Assembly: GCF_010119385.1 (NCBI RefSeq)
Contig: NZ_VFIE01000024.1
Span: 25,341 to 89,340 of the forward strand
DNA from: Nesterenkonia haasae
GTDB lineage: Bacteria > Actinomycetota > Actinomycetes > Actinomycetales > Micrococcaceae
Reading direction: 5' to 3'
Length of the DNA stretch: 64,000 nt
Below the pieces are notes generated by a model. The model worked only from the letters and a program-made list of their open reading frames with translations, was not told where the DNA came from and did no database searches. Of this stretch, positions 33,877 to 42,047 are shown piece by piece. Every line of letters begins with the position of its first letter. Position 1 is the first letter of the stretch. The translations under genes and the position numbers were made by a program.

Positions 33877-33895
33877 TGTCATGACAAACTGTCAT
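33877..33895. promoter_or_regulatory. IolR box in front of iolR-iolB-iolG
   Basis: TGTCATGACA (33877-33886) matches the Corynebacterium glutamicum IolR consensus KGWCHTRACA (recalled from memory) at all ten positions. A second overlapping repeat, ATGACA-AAC-TGTCAT (33881-33895), ends 20 bases before the iolR start. Together they suggest autoregulation of this operon. Confidence 0.75.
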
Positions 33896-33915
33896 ATATG
33901 TCGAAGGAGAGCGCC

Positions 33916-34650
33916 ATGGTCGAACTGGAGATCGCTATTGATCGGTCGTCCCCCATCCCTCTGTATCACCAGGTTGCCTCAGCCTTTGATAAGGCCATTC
34001 GTGACGGTGTGCTCCCACCCGAAACCAAACTGGAGAACGAGATATCGCTAGCCAAGCGGTACAACCTGTCGCGGCCGACCATGCGTCAGGCCATGGATCA
34101 ACTGGTCCGAGATGGGCTCGTGGTTCGCCGCCGCGGTGTGGGAACTCAAGTGATCGGCCCCCCCGTACGACGCAACCTTCGTCTCTCCAGCCTCTATAAC
34201 GACCTTCAGGACGAAGGCGCAGATCCCGAGACTCAAGTACTGACCCTCGAGACCATCACCGCCGAAGAGTCGATATCTGAACAACTGGGGCTGCCCAAGG
34301 GCGCGGAGGTTTATCATCTCAAGCGCCTGCGTCTGGTCGACAACCGGCCTCTGGCGCTTATGGAGAATTGGCTTCCGCTGACGGTCGCAACGCTCACCCG
34401 TGAAGGTCTGGAATCTGACGGTCTGTACAACATTCTGCGCCGGGCTGGGGTGGATTTTCGGATGGCCCAGCAGAAGGTCGGAGCCGATATTGCAAATCAC
34501 GAGCAGGCCTCACGCCTCAAGGTCGACGTCGGTTCAGCCTTGGTGGTTATGGAACGAACTGGGCTCGACAGCAGTGGCACCCCGGTGGAGTTTGGTCACC
34601 ATGTATATCGGGCTGATCGGTACTCGTTCGACATCATGCTCATGAACTAA
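33916..34650 (+). CDS. iolR: IolR, GntR/HutC-type repressor of inositol catabolism
   Basis: The 244-residue regulator has a GntR winged helix (residues 5-75: PIPLYHQVASAFDKAIRDG, then SLAKRYNLSRPTMRQAMDQLVRDGLV) and a UTRA ligand domain (95-235). It heads an operon with iolB and iolG, and boxes matching the known IolR consensus precede all three inositol units in this window. In C. glutamicum the homologue represses the iol genes until inositol or a metabolite binds. The ATG at 33916 has AAGGAGA five bases before it; the earlier ATG at 33898 does not. Confidence 0.9.
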   Translation: MVELEIAIDRSSPIPLYHQVASAFDKAIRDGVLPPETKLENEISLAKRYNLSRPTMRQAMDQLVRDGLVVRRRGVGTQVIGPPVRRNLRLSSLYNDLQDEGADPETQVLTLETITAEESISEQLGLPKGAEVYHLKRLRLVDNRPLALMENWLPLTVATLTREGLESDGLYNILRRAGVDFRMAQQKVGADIANHEQASRLKVDVGSALVVMERTGLDSSGTPVEFGHHVYRADRYSFDIMLMN

Positions 34651-34677
34651 TTCACGAATGCGCGAAAGGCAGGTCCC

Positions 34678-35622
34678 ATGTCGTCTGACGCACCAGCCAT
34701 CAGGAAAGACCCCACCGAACATCCGTGGGTGCATCCCTCAGGCACAGCCGCCTCACAAGAGTGGAGAGTGAACCTCGGCACGGTCGAATCTCGAGTGCAG
34801 GTCCCCGGATGGGCACACACCGGCCTGAGAGTCACAGAGATTTCCCCAGGCGAGGTCATCGGCCTCGACGCCGAAGAAGAAGAGCGCATCGTCATTCCAC
34901 TGGCAGGGTCCTTTGAGGTCGACGTCGCTGGAGAGAGATACGCACTGACCGGTCGTGAATCAGTTTTTCACGGGCCCAGCGACGTGCTCTACACAGGCAT
35001 TCGCACGCCGGTAAGTCTCTCTTCTCGCCATGGGGGGCGAGTGGCTGTGGCATCTGCACCGGCCTCGGCCAGCTACCCCGTCCGCCATGTCACGAAGGAT
35101 GAAGTTCCGGTCGAGTTGCGCGGAGCAGGCGTCGCGTCCCGACAGGTCCACAACTTCGGCACTCCGGCGGTCCTGGAAGCTGACCGATTTATTGTCTGTG
35201 AAGTTCTGACTCCGGCAGGAAACTGGTCCTCCTATCCGCCCCATAAGCACGACGAGGAGAAGGATGGCGAGACGTCTCTAGAGGAGATCTACTACTTCGA
35301 AATGCAGGCCGCCGCAAACGCTCCTGTCCCGCCGCCTGAAGAAGGCGGCCCGGATCTCATCGGGTACCAACGCGTCTACGCCTCCGATGAGCGCCCCATC
35401 GACGTTACTGCGGAGGTGCGCACCGGTGATGTGGTGCTGGTTCCCTATGGCTGGCATGGCCCCGCCATGACCCCACCTGGTCACGACATGTACTACCTCA
35501 ACGTCATGGCCGGCCCCGGCCCCGTCCGCCAGTGGCTCATCAGCGACGACCCGCATCACGGATGGGTCCGTCAAACCTGGAATGAGGCGGATATTGACCG
35601 TCGCCTCCCATTCACCGAATGA
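34678..35622 (+). CDS. iolB: 5-deoxy-glucuronate isomerase (IolB)
   Basis: The 314-residue bicupin converts 5-deoxy-D-glucuronate to 2-deoxy-5-keto-D-gluconate in the myo-inositol pathway. Family marks are SSYPPHKHDEEK with the metal-binding histidines, EEIYYFEM and the C-terminal GDVVLVPYGWHGPAMTPPG and YYLNVMAGP. The length is close to the usual 270-310. It follows iolR by 27 bases with an AAAGGCAGG site and precedes a Gfo/Idh/MocA dehydrogenase. Confidence 0.95.
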   Translation: MSSDAPAIRKDPTEHPWVHPSGTAASQEWRVNLGTVESRVQVPGWAHTGLRVTEISPGEVIGLDAEEEERIVIPLAGSFEVDVAGERYALTGRESVFHGPSDVLYTGIRTPVSLSSRHGGRVAVASAPASASYPVRHVTKDEVPVELRGAGVASRQVHNFGTPAVLEADRFIVCEVLTPAGNWSSYPPHKHDEEKDGETSLEEIYYFEMQAAANAPVPPPEEGGPDLIGYQRVYASDERPIDVTAEVRTGDVVLVPYGWHGPAMTPPGHDMYYLNVMAGPGPVRQWLISDDPHHGWVRQTWNEADIDRRLPFTE

Positions 35623-35685
35623 CACGCTAACCGTCATCGGCCCCCACTAAAGCAGCGGTTCCGCCACGTGCTCAAAGGAGTTCGG

Positions 35686-36690
35686 ATGACTTCCATTGTC
35701 GTAGGCCTCATTGGGGTAGGCCGGATCGGAGCCATGCACGCTGCGAATCTGCTCGCCACCTCTGGCGACGACGTCGAGCTCGTTGTGGCAGATGTCGACG
35801 CAGCCCGAGCCGAGCGAGTTGCTGCCGCTCTGGGTTGTGAAGCGGCGTCCTCTGTTGATGCCTTATTCGCAAGAAGGCCCCATGGGATAGTGATCGCTGT
35901 CGGCACCTCGCACCATGCTCCTTTGATCCTCCGCGCCATCGACGCAGGTATCCCCGTGTTCTGCGAGAAGCCGGTCGCCGAGTCCACAGCGGCCTCGCAA
36001 CCGGTGCTCGAGGCAGTAGAGCGCACCGGTGCTGTAGTTCAGATCGGACATCAGCGGCGGTTGGACGCCGGCCACCTCGAGGCGAAGCGCGCCTATGGCG
36101 CAGGAGAACTCGGCTGGCTGCATACCATCCGCGCGGTGACTGCCGACAGTTTTCCTCCGCCGGTAGAGTTCATCGCCGCCTCCGGAGGGCTCTTCCGTGA
36201 TTGTTCAGTTCACGACTTTGACTCCCTCCAATGGCTGACGGGACAGAGAATCGTCGAAGTCATGGCACGGGGTTCAAACAACGGAGATCCTGCCATTGCC
36301 GCAGTCGGAGACGTGGACTCTGCCACCGCTCTGGCTGTCTTCGAAGATGGGACCATCGCGGCAGTCTCCGCAACGCGCTACAACGGCGCCGGCCATGACG
36401 TCCGCCTGGAACTGCAAGGGTCCTTAGCTTCTCTCCACGTGGGACTGGACGCAAGCTACAGCGCCCGCTCCGCCGAGCCCCATTTCGAATATCCAGCAGC
36501 GACACCGCATCGGACGTTTCATGATCGTTTTGCTGCCGCTTATCGCGAGGAAATGCGAGCGTTTGTGCGGTTAGTCCGCGAGCAGGGGCCCAACCCATGC
36601 ACTGTGGCTGAGGCAATCGACGCGTCCCGCGTCGCCGATGCTGCGCAGCTTTCGCTGACTACTGGAGTCGCCCAACAAGTGCAGCGCTGA
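35686..36690 (+). CDS. iolG: Inositol 2-dehydrogenase (IolG), Gfo/Idh/MocA family
   Basis: The 334-residue NAD-dependent dehydrogenase has the Rossmann motif GLIGVGRIGAMHA, the EKPVAES motif (Glu-Lys-Pro at about residue 94) and the catalytic segment GGLFRDCSVHDFDSLQW with the Asp-His pair. It would oxidise myo-inositol to 2-keto-myo-inositol, the first catabolic step. The ATG at 35686 follows AAAGGAG with five bases between. It is the third gene of the iolR operon. Two paralogues at 39861 and 40990 may act on other isomers, and which one handles myo-inositol cannot be told from sequence. Confidence 0.9.
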   Translation: MTSIVVGLIGVGRIGAMHAANLLATSGDDVELVVADVDAARAERVAAALGCEAASSVDALFARRPHGIVIAVGTSHHAPLILRAIDAGIPVFCEKPVAESTAASQPVLEAVERTGAVVQIGHQRRLDAGHLEAKRAYGAGELGWLHTIRAVTADSFPPPVEFIAASGGLFRDCSVHDFDSLQWLTGQRIVEVMARGSNNGDPAIAAVGDVDSATALAVFEDGTIAAVSATRYNGAGHDVRLELQGSLASLHVGLDASYSARSAEPHFEYPAATPHRTFHDRFAAAYREEMRAFVRLVREQGPNPCTVAEAIDASRVADAAQLSLTTGVAQQVQR

Positions 36691-36752
36691 GACAAAACCG
36701 TATCGATTTAGGCCTGCTCCTCGTCGAGGTCAGGGATGTAAATCCTTCAGAG

Positions 36753-36798
36753 ACACCAGTGGGGCTCCGGCTCGCTGAACCGTAGAGCCCCACTGTGT
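36753..36798. terminator. Hairpin between convergent iolG and the inositol ABC operon
   Basis: Arms 36758-36767 and 36785-36794 are perfectly complementary (AGTGGGGCTC and GAGCCCCACT), and four more pairs (36753-36756 with 36795-36798) add after one bulged base. The stem lies between the iolG stop and the stop of the binding-protein gene, so it can end transcripts from both sides. Confidence 0.75.
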
Positions 36799-36808
36799 CA
36801 GAAGCGCA

Positions 36809-37783
36809 TTATTCGGCTGACTGGTCCTGCAGTTGCTCGAGGTACTCCTCAGCATTCTCACTAGTTACCAGCGTGGTATCGATGGCGATCTCTTCCTCAA
36901 TTGTCTCGCCTTCGATAACGTTGACTGCTTCCTCGATACTGCGGTGACCCATTTCGTAAGCCCCCTGCGCCATGGTCGCATCCAGCTCATTGGCAATGAT
37001 CGAATCCAGTGCATCCTCAGTACCATCGACACCGACGATCAGGAAGTCCTCCAGATCAAGACCAGCTCCCCGAACGGCCTCAACGGCACCGAGTGCCATG
37101 TCATCATTGGCCGCGACGATGATGGACAAGTCTGAGTTCGACTGCAGCGCATCGGAGGTTGCCGCACGAGCTTGGGCTCGATCCGAATCTGCCGAGAGGT
37201 CGGCCACAACGTCCAGATCACTGCCTTCCCAGACTTCTAAGGCACCGTCAATGCGGTTGTCTGTGGCTGGGTTACCGGGGACTCCGCGAATGACAAGCAA
37301 TTCCCCCTCATCACGCTCTTCAAGGACGAACTCCCCGAGCGCGCGGCCAAGGTCGAGGTTGTCGGTTCCAATAAAGGATTCGGCTCCGTCCCAGCCAGGA
37401 ATGCTGGTGTCCACCAGAATGACGGGGACGCCTTCGTCCACGGCACTTTGAAGAACCGGCTCCAACTGTTCAGCCTGAGTCGGAGATACCACCAGAGCGT
37501 CGGGGCCCCTCGTAAGGTCCGCATTGATGCGGTCAATCTGCTCTTGTACCTCTGTTTCCTGCGTCGCTCCACCGATCGTTACGTTGGCGCCGACCTCATC
37601 TGCGCCGTCTTCGACACCACCCATAACTTGCAGCCAGTATGGGGATGTGGTGGTTTTCAGAACAACGGCAATGTCATGTTCTTCGTCACCTCCACCATTG
37701 GTATCTTCATCGTTCCCACACCCGGTGAGCACCAGGGCTCCGATACCGAAAACTCCGGCGAATCCCATGAGTTTCTTGGACAT
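36809..37783 (-). CDS. Inositol ABC transporter substrate-binding lipoprotein
   Basis: The 324-residue protein has a lipoprotein signal ending in LTGC with acylated Cys22, then an acidic linker and a periplasmic-binding-protein type 1 fold of the RbsB class (LKTTTSPYWLQVMGGVEDGADE, VVSPTQAEQLEPV, GTDNLDLGRALGEFV, NDDMALGAVEAV). It captures a sugar or cyclitol for the permease. Location inside the inositol regulon points to myo-inositol or an isomer. AGGA precedes the start. It is the last gene of the transporter operon, three bases after the ATPase stop. Confidence 0.9.
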   Translation of the reverse strand: MSKKLMGFAGVFGIGALVLTGCGNDEDTNGGGDEEHDIAVVLKTTTSPYWLQVMGGVEDGADEVGANVTIGGATQETEVQEQIDRINADLTRGPDALVVSPTQAEQLEPVLQSAVDEGVPVILVDTSIPGWDGAESFIGTDNLDLGRALGEFVLEERDEGELLVIRGVPGNPATDNRIDGALEVWEGSDLDVVADLSADSDRAQARAATSDALQSNSDLSIIVAANDDMALGAVEAVRGAGLDLEDFLIVGVDGTEDALDSIIANELDATMAQGAYEMGHRSIEEAVNVIEGETIEEEIAIDTTLVTSENAEEYLEQLQDQSAE

Positions 37784-37786
37784 GGC

Positions 37787-38599
37787 TCAGTCCTCTCTCT
37801 TCTTTTGGGCCCCCACGATCATGGCGACCATTTGCTCCATAGTGTCTGCGTTGGGCACAACCTCTCCGACGACGCCTCCTTGCCTTAGGACCATGGCCTT
37901 GTCGCAGACTTCAACCACATGATCCATATTGTGCGAAATAAGAATAATTGAAATTCCAAATTTTTCCGGAAGTCTTTTAATAGCCTCAAGCACGTTTCTC
38001 GTTTCACGGAGCCCCAAAGCTGCAGTCGGCTCATCGAGAATCAGAACTCTGCTGGCGAAGGCAACAGCTCGTGCTACTGCCACTGCCTGGCGCTGTCCGC
38101 CCGACATGAGCCCTACGGAGGCGCTGAAACTGGGAAGGTGGACCTGAAGGGAATCTAGCCGCCGTCTCGCATCCTCTTCCATGGCCTTCTTGTCCAACCA
38201 GCCCAGGGCTCTGAATTTCCGTGGCCGGGTGAGCTCATTTCCCAGGTATAGGTTGTTTACGATGCCCAGATTGTCGAATAGCGCGAGATCCTGGTAGACA
38301 GCCTCGATGCCGAAGGCTCTTGCGTCGTTGGGACTGCGTATATGAGCACGCTGACCGTCTACGAAGATCTCGCCATCATCGATGGTGTGAACTCCAGTAA
38401 TGGCCTTGATGAGTGTTGACTTGCCCGCCCCGTTATCGCCCAGCAGCCCGAGGACTTCCCCCTGCTCAAGCCGAAGATTCACGCCATTCAATGCCTTGAC
38501 GGGTCCGAACATCTTGCTGGCGTTCTTGACCTCGAGCACGGGCGGCTTAGCTGGTTCGCTGGTGGAGCCTGCCTGCCTGGTCTGCTCTGCTGTTGTCAT
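37787..38599 (-). CDS. Inositol ABC transporter ATP-binding protein (single-domain, FrcA-like)
   Basis: The 270-residue ATPase has Walker A GDNGAGKSTLIKAI, signature MSGGQRQAVAVARA and Walker B VLILDEPTAALG. Unlike RbsA or XylG, which join two ATPase halves in about 500 residues, this is a single half, as in FrcA, and so would work as a homodimer. It overlaps the permease gene by four bases (ATGA) and has GGAGG upstream of its start. It energises uptake of the sugar bound by the lipoprotein. Confidence 0.92.
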   Translation of the reverse strand: MTTAEQTRQAGSTSEPAKPPVLEVKNASKMFGPVKALNGVNLRLEQGEVLGLLGDNGAGKSTLIKAITGVHTIDDGEIFVDGQRAHIRSPNDARAFGIEAVYQDLALFDNLGIVNNLYLGNELTRPRKFRALGWLDKKAMEEDARRRLDSLQVHLPSFSASVGLMSGGQRQAVAVARAVAFASRVLILDEPTAALGLRETRNVLEAIKRLPEKFGISIILISHNMDHVVEVCDKAMVLRQGGVVGEVVPNADTMEQMVAMIVGAQKKRED

Positions 38600-39624
38600 G
38601 CTTGCGCCTCCTTGCGCTCGACCTTTTCCTCAACCTGCACAGACCTCAGTCGCGTCTCAAGGCGGCTTCTGACGACGTCGAGCTCAACAGCGAGAATAAC
38701 GACCACTCCGAGAGCCACGTATTGCCAGGAGGGATTCACATTGAGGAGGTTCAGACCGTTCTGAATCACACCCAGAATCAACGCTCCCACCAGCGCGCCG
38801 AAGACTGTGCCGCGCCCGCCGAAGAAACTTGCCCCGCCAATGATGACTGCCGCGATGGCTGAGAGTTCCAGCAAGTTACCTGCCGTCGGATAGGCCGAGT
38901 TCGTCTGTCCCGACACGACGATGGCGGCCGTCCCGGCGAAGAACCCACTCATGACGTACACCGAGATCAGCACACGGTCAACCGGGATTCCCACACGTCT
39001 GGCGCCTTCCTTATTTGCTCCCACTGCGTAAATCCATTGACCCCAGGTAATCCGAGTAAGGAGCAGGTGCACAAGAAGTGCGAAGAAGAGGACCATGATA
39101 ACGGCCACTGGTACGCCGAAGAGGCGGTAGGTGCCGATGAGTCGAACCGCGTCTGGCATGCCCGTAATCGGTTGCCCCTCCGAAATCAGCAGAGCGGCGC
39201 CGCGGGCGATCATCATCATCGCAAGGGTCGCCAGGAACGGGTGTGGGAGCTTCCCTTTGACGAACAGTGTTCCGCTCACAGCACCTGCGAGGGCTCCGCC
39301 CAACATCATGCTCGGAATGACTAGCCAGCCCTCAACCAACCCCAGGTCCCGGACCCACAGTGCACCCACGACGCTTGAAAACGCAATCAGCGACCCAACT
39401 GAGAGGTCGATCCCAGCAGTGATGATGACCATCAGCTGGCCGAGAGCGAGCAACGCGACCACCGACGTTTCTAGGCCAATGTTCCCCAAGTTTCTTCCCG
39501 AGAGAAAGACGGGACTCAGAATGCTCAGGACCACAACGAGGATCAACAGCATCAGCGCTGGCCCCATCCGAACAGCAGTCAGCGCCCATCTCAATTGATG
39601 ACTGTCACCAGCCGTTGCACTCAT
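38596..39624 (-). CDS. Inositol ABC transporter permease (RbsC/FrcC family)
   Basis: The 342-residue permease has eight to ten hydrophobic segments and family motifs GQLMVIITAGIDLSVGSLIAFSSV and GGASFFGGRGTVFGALVGALILG. It forms the homodimeric membrane channel for the ATPase and binding protein downstream. The ATG at 39624 (MSATAGD) is preferred because an AGG-containing site lies nine bases upstream; ATG at 39633 and a distal ATG at 39705 are alternatives. The promoter and IolR box at 39741-39773 drive this three-gene operon. Confidence 0.88.
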   Translation of the reverse strand: MSATAGDSHQLRWALTAVRMGPALMLLILVVVLSILSPVFLSGRNLGNIGLETSVVALLALGQLMVIITAGIDLSVGSLIAFSSVVGALWVRDLGLVEGWLVIPSMMLGGALAGAVSGTLFVKGKLPHPFLATLAMMMIARGAALLISEGQPITGMPDAVRLIGTYRLFGVPVAVIMVLFFALLVHLLLTRITWGQWIYAVGANKEGARRVGIPVDRVLISVYVMSGFFAGTAAIVVSGQTNSAYPTAGNLLELSAIAAVIIGGASFFGGRGTVFGALVGALILGVIQNGLNLLNVNPSWQYVALGVVVILAVELDVVRSRLETRLRSVQVEEKVERKEAQA

Positions 39625-39740
39625 ATCAACCATCCTGTCTGTGGTGCTGAAAGATCTCTGCTCCTCCAACATACGTTTTCGCGTATCCGCTGAGCGCGGT
39701 AGCAAAGGTGAGGCAGATCACTGTTCTCATGATGCAGATC

Positions 39741-39773
39741 ACATTAGATCTTGTTAGTGCTAATGTCAAGACA
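39741..39773 (-). promoter_or_regulatory. Consensus promoter overlapped by an IolR box, inositol ABC operon
   Basis: On the minus strand TTGACA (39769-39764) and TAATGT (39746-39741) are 17 bases apart, close to a perfect sigma-70 promoter. The decamer TGTCTTGACA (39773-39764) fits the IolR consensus KGWCHTRACA at every position and covers the -35 element, so a bound repressor would block polymerase. Transcription would start near 39734, about 110 bases before the permease. Confidence 0.8.
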
Positions 39774-39860
39774 TATAGGCATCTAGTGTCACCTCTACTG
39801 CAGACGCGATGTGCGCTGCCAACAGCCTTGAGCGGAGGACTGATCGCCGTCCCGAGAAGC

Positions 39861-40937
39861 CTAAAGGACGTCTATGGTCCGTCCAGCCTTCACGGACTCT
39901 TCAGCGGCCATCGCGACTTTAAGAGCCGCTAGACACTCTGTAGGTGGCGATGTACCCCTGTCGGTTCCCCTCACGAGTTGCACAAACTCGTCGATCTCGT
40001 TGACGTAAGCCTGTCTAAACCTAGACATCGAGTCGGTGAAGGCAGCACGGGATTCTGGTTCGTCAGCAGGAACCTGTGCTCTGGAACCATTCATCACGTT
40101 TTCTGTGCTCCCGGTGCCCGAGGTTCCGTGCACTTCAAGTCGAGTCTCTTGACGACAACCCATGTGACGTCCGCACAAGACGGTTGCAGTAACACCCGAG
40201 GAAAATGTCAGGATTGCCGACGCGGTGTCGACGTCTCCGTACCGTCGATACATGGGATTGCCCAGCACTGCACTGTAGGCGGCAACGGAGACAATATGAT
40301 CGTCGAGCACCCAGGCCAATGCGTTGAAATCATGGACCGCCAAGTCTCGCCACAGGCCTCCTGAAGATGGCACATAGGACTCCTCAGCGTCCCTATAGTC
40401 CAAGCTGACAGCTATTGCTCCTCGAGCGGTCCCCAGCTCCCCGGAAGCCAATTGTTCGCGGAGCCGTCGGTGATCATCATCGAATCTACGGTGGTAGCCC
40501 ATCATGCACGAGACACCGGACTCTCTCAGAAGCCGGATCAGCTCCTGCTGCTCACCGACAGTGGCTGCCAACGGCTTCTCGATAAGCAATGGCACTCCCG
40601 CCCCTACCGCGTGCGCCACAAGTTGCCGATGCGAATCGGTGGACGCGGCGATAATGAGCCCGTCAACCCCGTGGTACCCGCCTGCCTCTTGCCGACGGGG
40701 ATTGATCACCCGTGGAATGAGCTTCTGAGCTGCCGCAGCACTACCTGCGGCGAAACCCGGCGAACCTTCCATCAGGTTGACGACCGCCTTGACTGACGCC
40801 GCTAACCGCTCTCGATCTCGTCCGAAGAGGATTACTGACTCCACGTCGCTGCGCATGGCAAGGTGAGCGGCGTGCATGCGACCGATCCGGCCGACACCGA
40901 GCACGCCCAAGGTTAAGTGTTGTGCTGGAGCGGACAT
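39861..40937 (-). CDS. Gfo/Idh/MocA dehydrogenase, inositol cluster (paralogue 2)
   Basis: The 358-residue dehydrogenase has the Rossmann motif GVLGVGRIGRMHAAHLA, the EKPLAATVGEQ motif and GGLWRDLAVHDFNALAWVLD with the catalytic pair. Compared with IolG it has about 20 extra residues after the first Rossmann unit (around residues 45-75). It is the last gene of the leftward catabolic operon and probably oxidises another inositol isomer (scyllo or chiro) or reduces a keto-inositol. ATG at 40937 or 40943 is possible; the former has the better-spaced GAG site. Confidence 0.88.
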   Translation of the reverse strand: MSAPAQHLTLGVLGVGRIGRMHAAHLAMRSDVESVILFGRDRERLAASVKAVVNLMEGSPGFAAGSAAAAQKLIPRVINPRRQEAGGYHGVDGLIIAASTDSHRQLVAHAVGAGVPLLIEKPLAATVGEQQELIRLLRESGVSCMMGYHRRFDDDHRRLREQLASGELGTARGAIAVSLDYRDAEESYVPSSGGLWRDLAVHDFNALAWVLDDHIVSVAAYSAVLGNPMYRRYGDVDTASAILTFSSGVTATVLCGRHMGCRQETRLEVHGTSGTGSTENVMNGSRAQVPADEPESRAAFTDSMSRFRQAYVNEIDEFVQLVRGTDRGTSPPTECLAALKVAMAAEESVKAGRTIDVL

Positions 40938-40989
40938 GATCATTACTCGCGATCTATCAGCATGGGGAGCTTATCTCCGGGGTCACGGC

Positions 40990-42006
40990 TCACGAGTAGA
41001 ACTCAGGTCGAGCTACCAGGTTCACGTCCACTATGCCCTGGCCCTGCTGGCTTGCCACGCCTGCGGCGCAGCAGGCTGCGGTAGCGTAGCCGTCCCAGGC
41101 TGAGGGGCCAGCAATACGGCCCTGATGCACTGCATCGACCCAGTCCTGCACCTCAATGTCGTAGGCGTGGCGGAATCGGGATACGAACCCCGAGTCCACT
41201 GCCGTTGCTCTTCGCCCATCCGTGGTGACTTCCACTTCTGAGCTGTCGCCAATTTTGACAATGCCACGTTCGAAGGTTGCTTGAGTGTGCACCTGGTAAC
41301 CGAACTGGGCAGAGCAGAAGATCTCGACATCTGCCAAGAGGCCAGAAGACGTCTGGATGGTGACATGCTGAGGATCCTGTATCCCTGCAGCTGCAAGTGA
41401 TGTCAGGCGCCCGATGCGAACCTGTACAGATTCAATTTCGGAGCCTGTGAAGAAACGGACCGCATCAAACTCATGGACTACCGAATCGTTGATGATCATC
41501 TCGTTCGTGAAACCAGGTGGCGTTGATGGGTTGCGGTGCTGGAGGTGAAGCATCAAGAGCTCGCCATATTCTCCGGAGTCGATGATGGCTTTCAGCTGCC
41601 GGTACCCGGTATCAAATCGCCGCATAAATCCCACCTGGATGAGTTGGCGATCCGCAGCCATCTCAGCTTCTAGGATCCGCAACGATGACTCCGGATCAGG
41701 AGTCAATGGCTTCTCACACAACACCGGCACGCCAGCGTCAATAAGGGTTATCAACGCGTCCTCATGGAGGAAACCAGGCGTGGCCAGCACGACGGCGTCC
41801 GCCGCGTCGGCTGCCAACATCTCCTCCAGACTAGCGAAACTCCTAGCGCCGGGGGCTTGGGCCGCGACGTCGGCTGCGCGTTCGGAATCAACATCGACTA
41901 CCGCGCTCACTCGTGCACGCAGGATGTGGCCAGCCAGGCGCAGAACATGATCGGCGCCCATCCGGCCGGCGCCCACCACACCTACTCTTAAGTCTTCAAC
42001 GGACAT
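40990..42006 (-). CDS. Gfo/Idh/MocA dehydrogenase, inositol cluster (paralogue 3)
   Basis: The 338-residue dehydrogenase has the Rossmann motif GVVGAGRMGADHVLRLA, the EKPLTPDPESS motif and the catalytic region NEMIINDSVVHEFDAVRFF. It resembles actinobacterial IolG and the IdhA-type inositol dehydrogenases more than paralogue 2. GGAG four bases before the ATG supports the start. It follows iolA by 41 bases in the operon. Together with paralogue 2 it would give the cell a set of inositol-isomer dehydrogenases; the isomer preference is unknown. Confidence 0.88.
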   Translation of the reverse strand: MSVEDLRVGVVGAGRMGADHVLRLAGHILRARVSAVVDVDSERAADVAAQAPGARSFASLEEMLAADAADAVVLATPGFLHEDALITLIDAGVPVLCEKPLTPDPESSLRILEAEMAADRQLIQVGFMRRFDTGYRQLKAIIDSGEYGELLMLHLQHRNPSTPPGFTNEMIINDSVVHEFDAVRFFTGSEIESVQVRIGRLTSLAAAGIQDPQHVTIQTSSGLLADVEIFCSAQFGYQVHTQATFERGIVKIGDSSEVEVTTDGRRATAVDSGFVSRFRHAYDIEVQDWVDAVHQGRIAGPSAWDGYATAACCAAGVASQQGQGIVDVNLVARPEFYS

Positions 42007-42047
42007 GATGCTCCTTAGTCACTAGTCGATGGCGAATGATCCGCCGA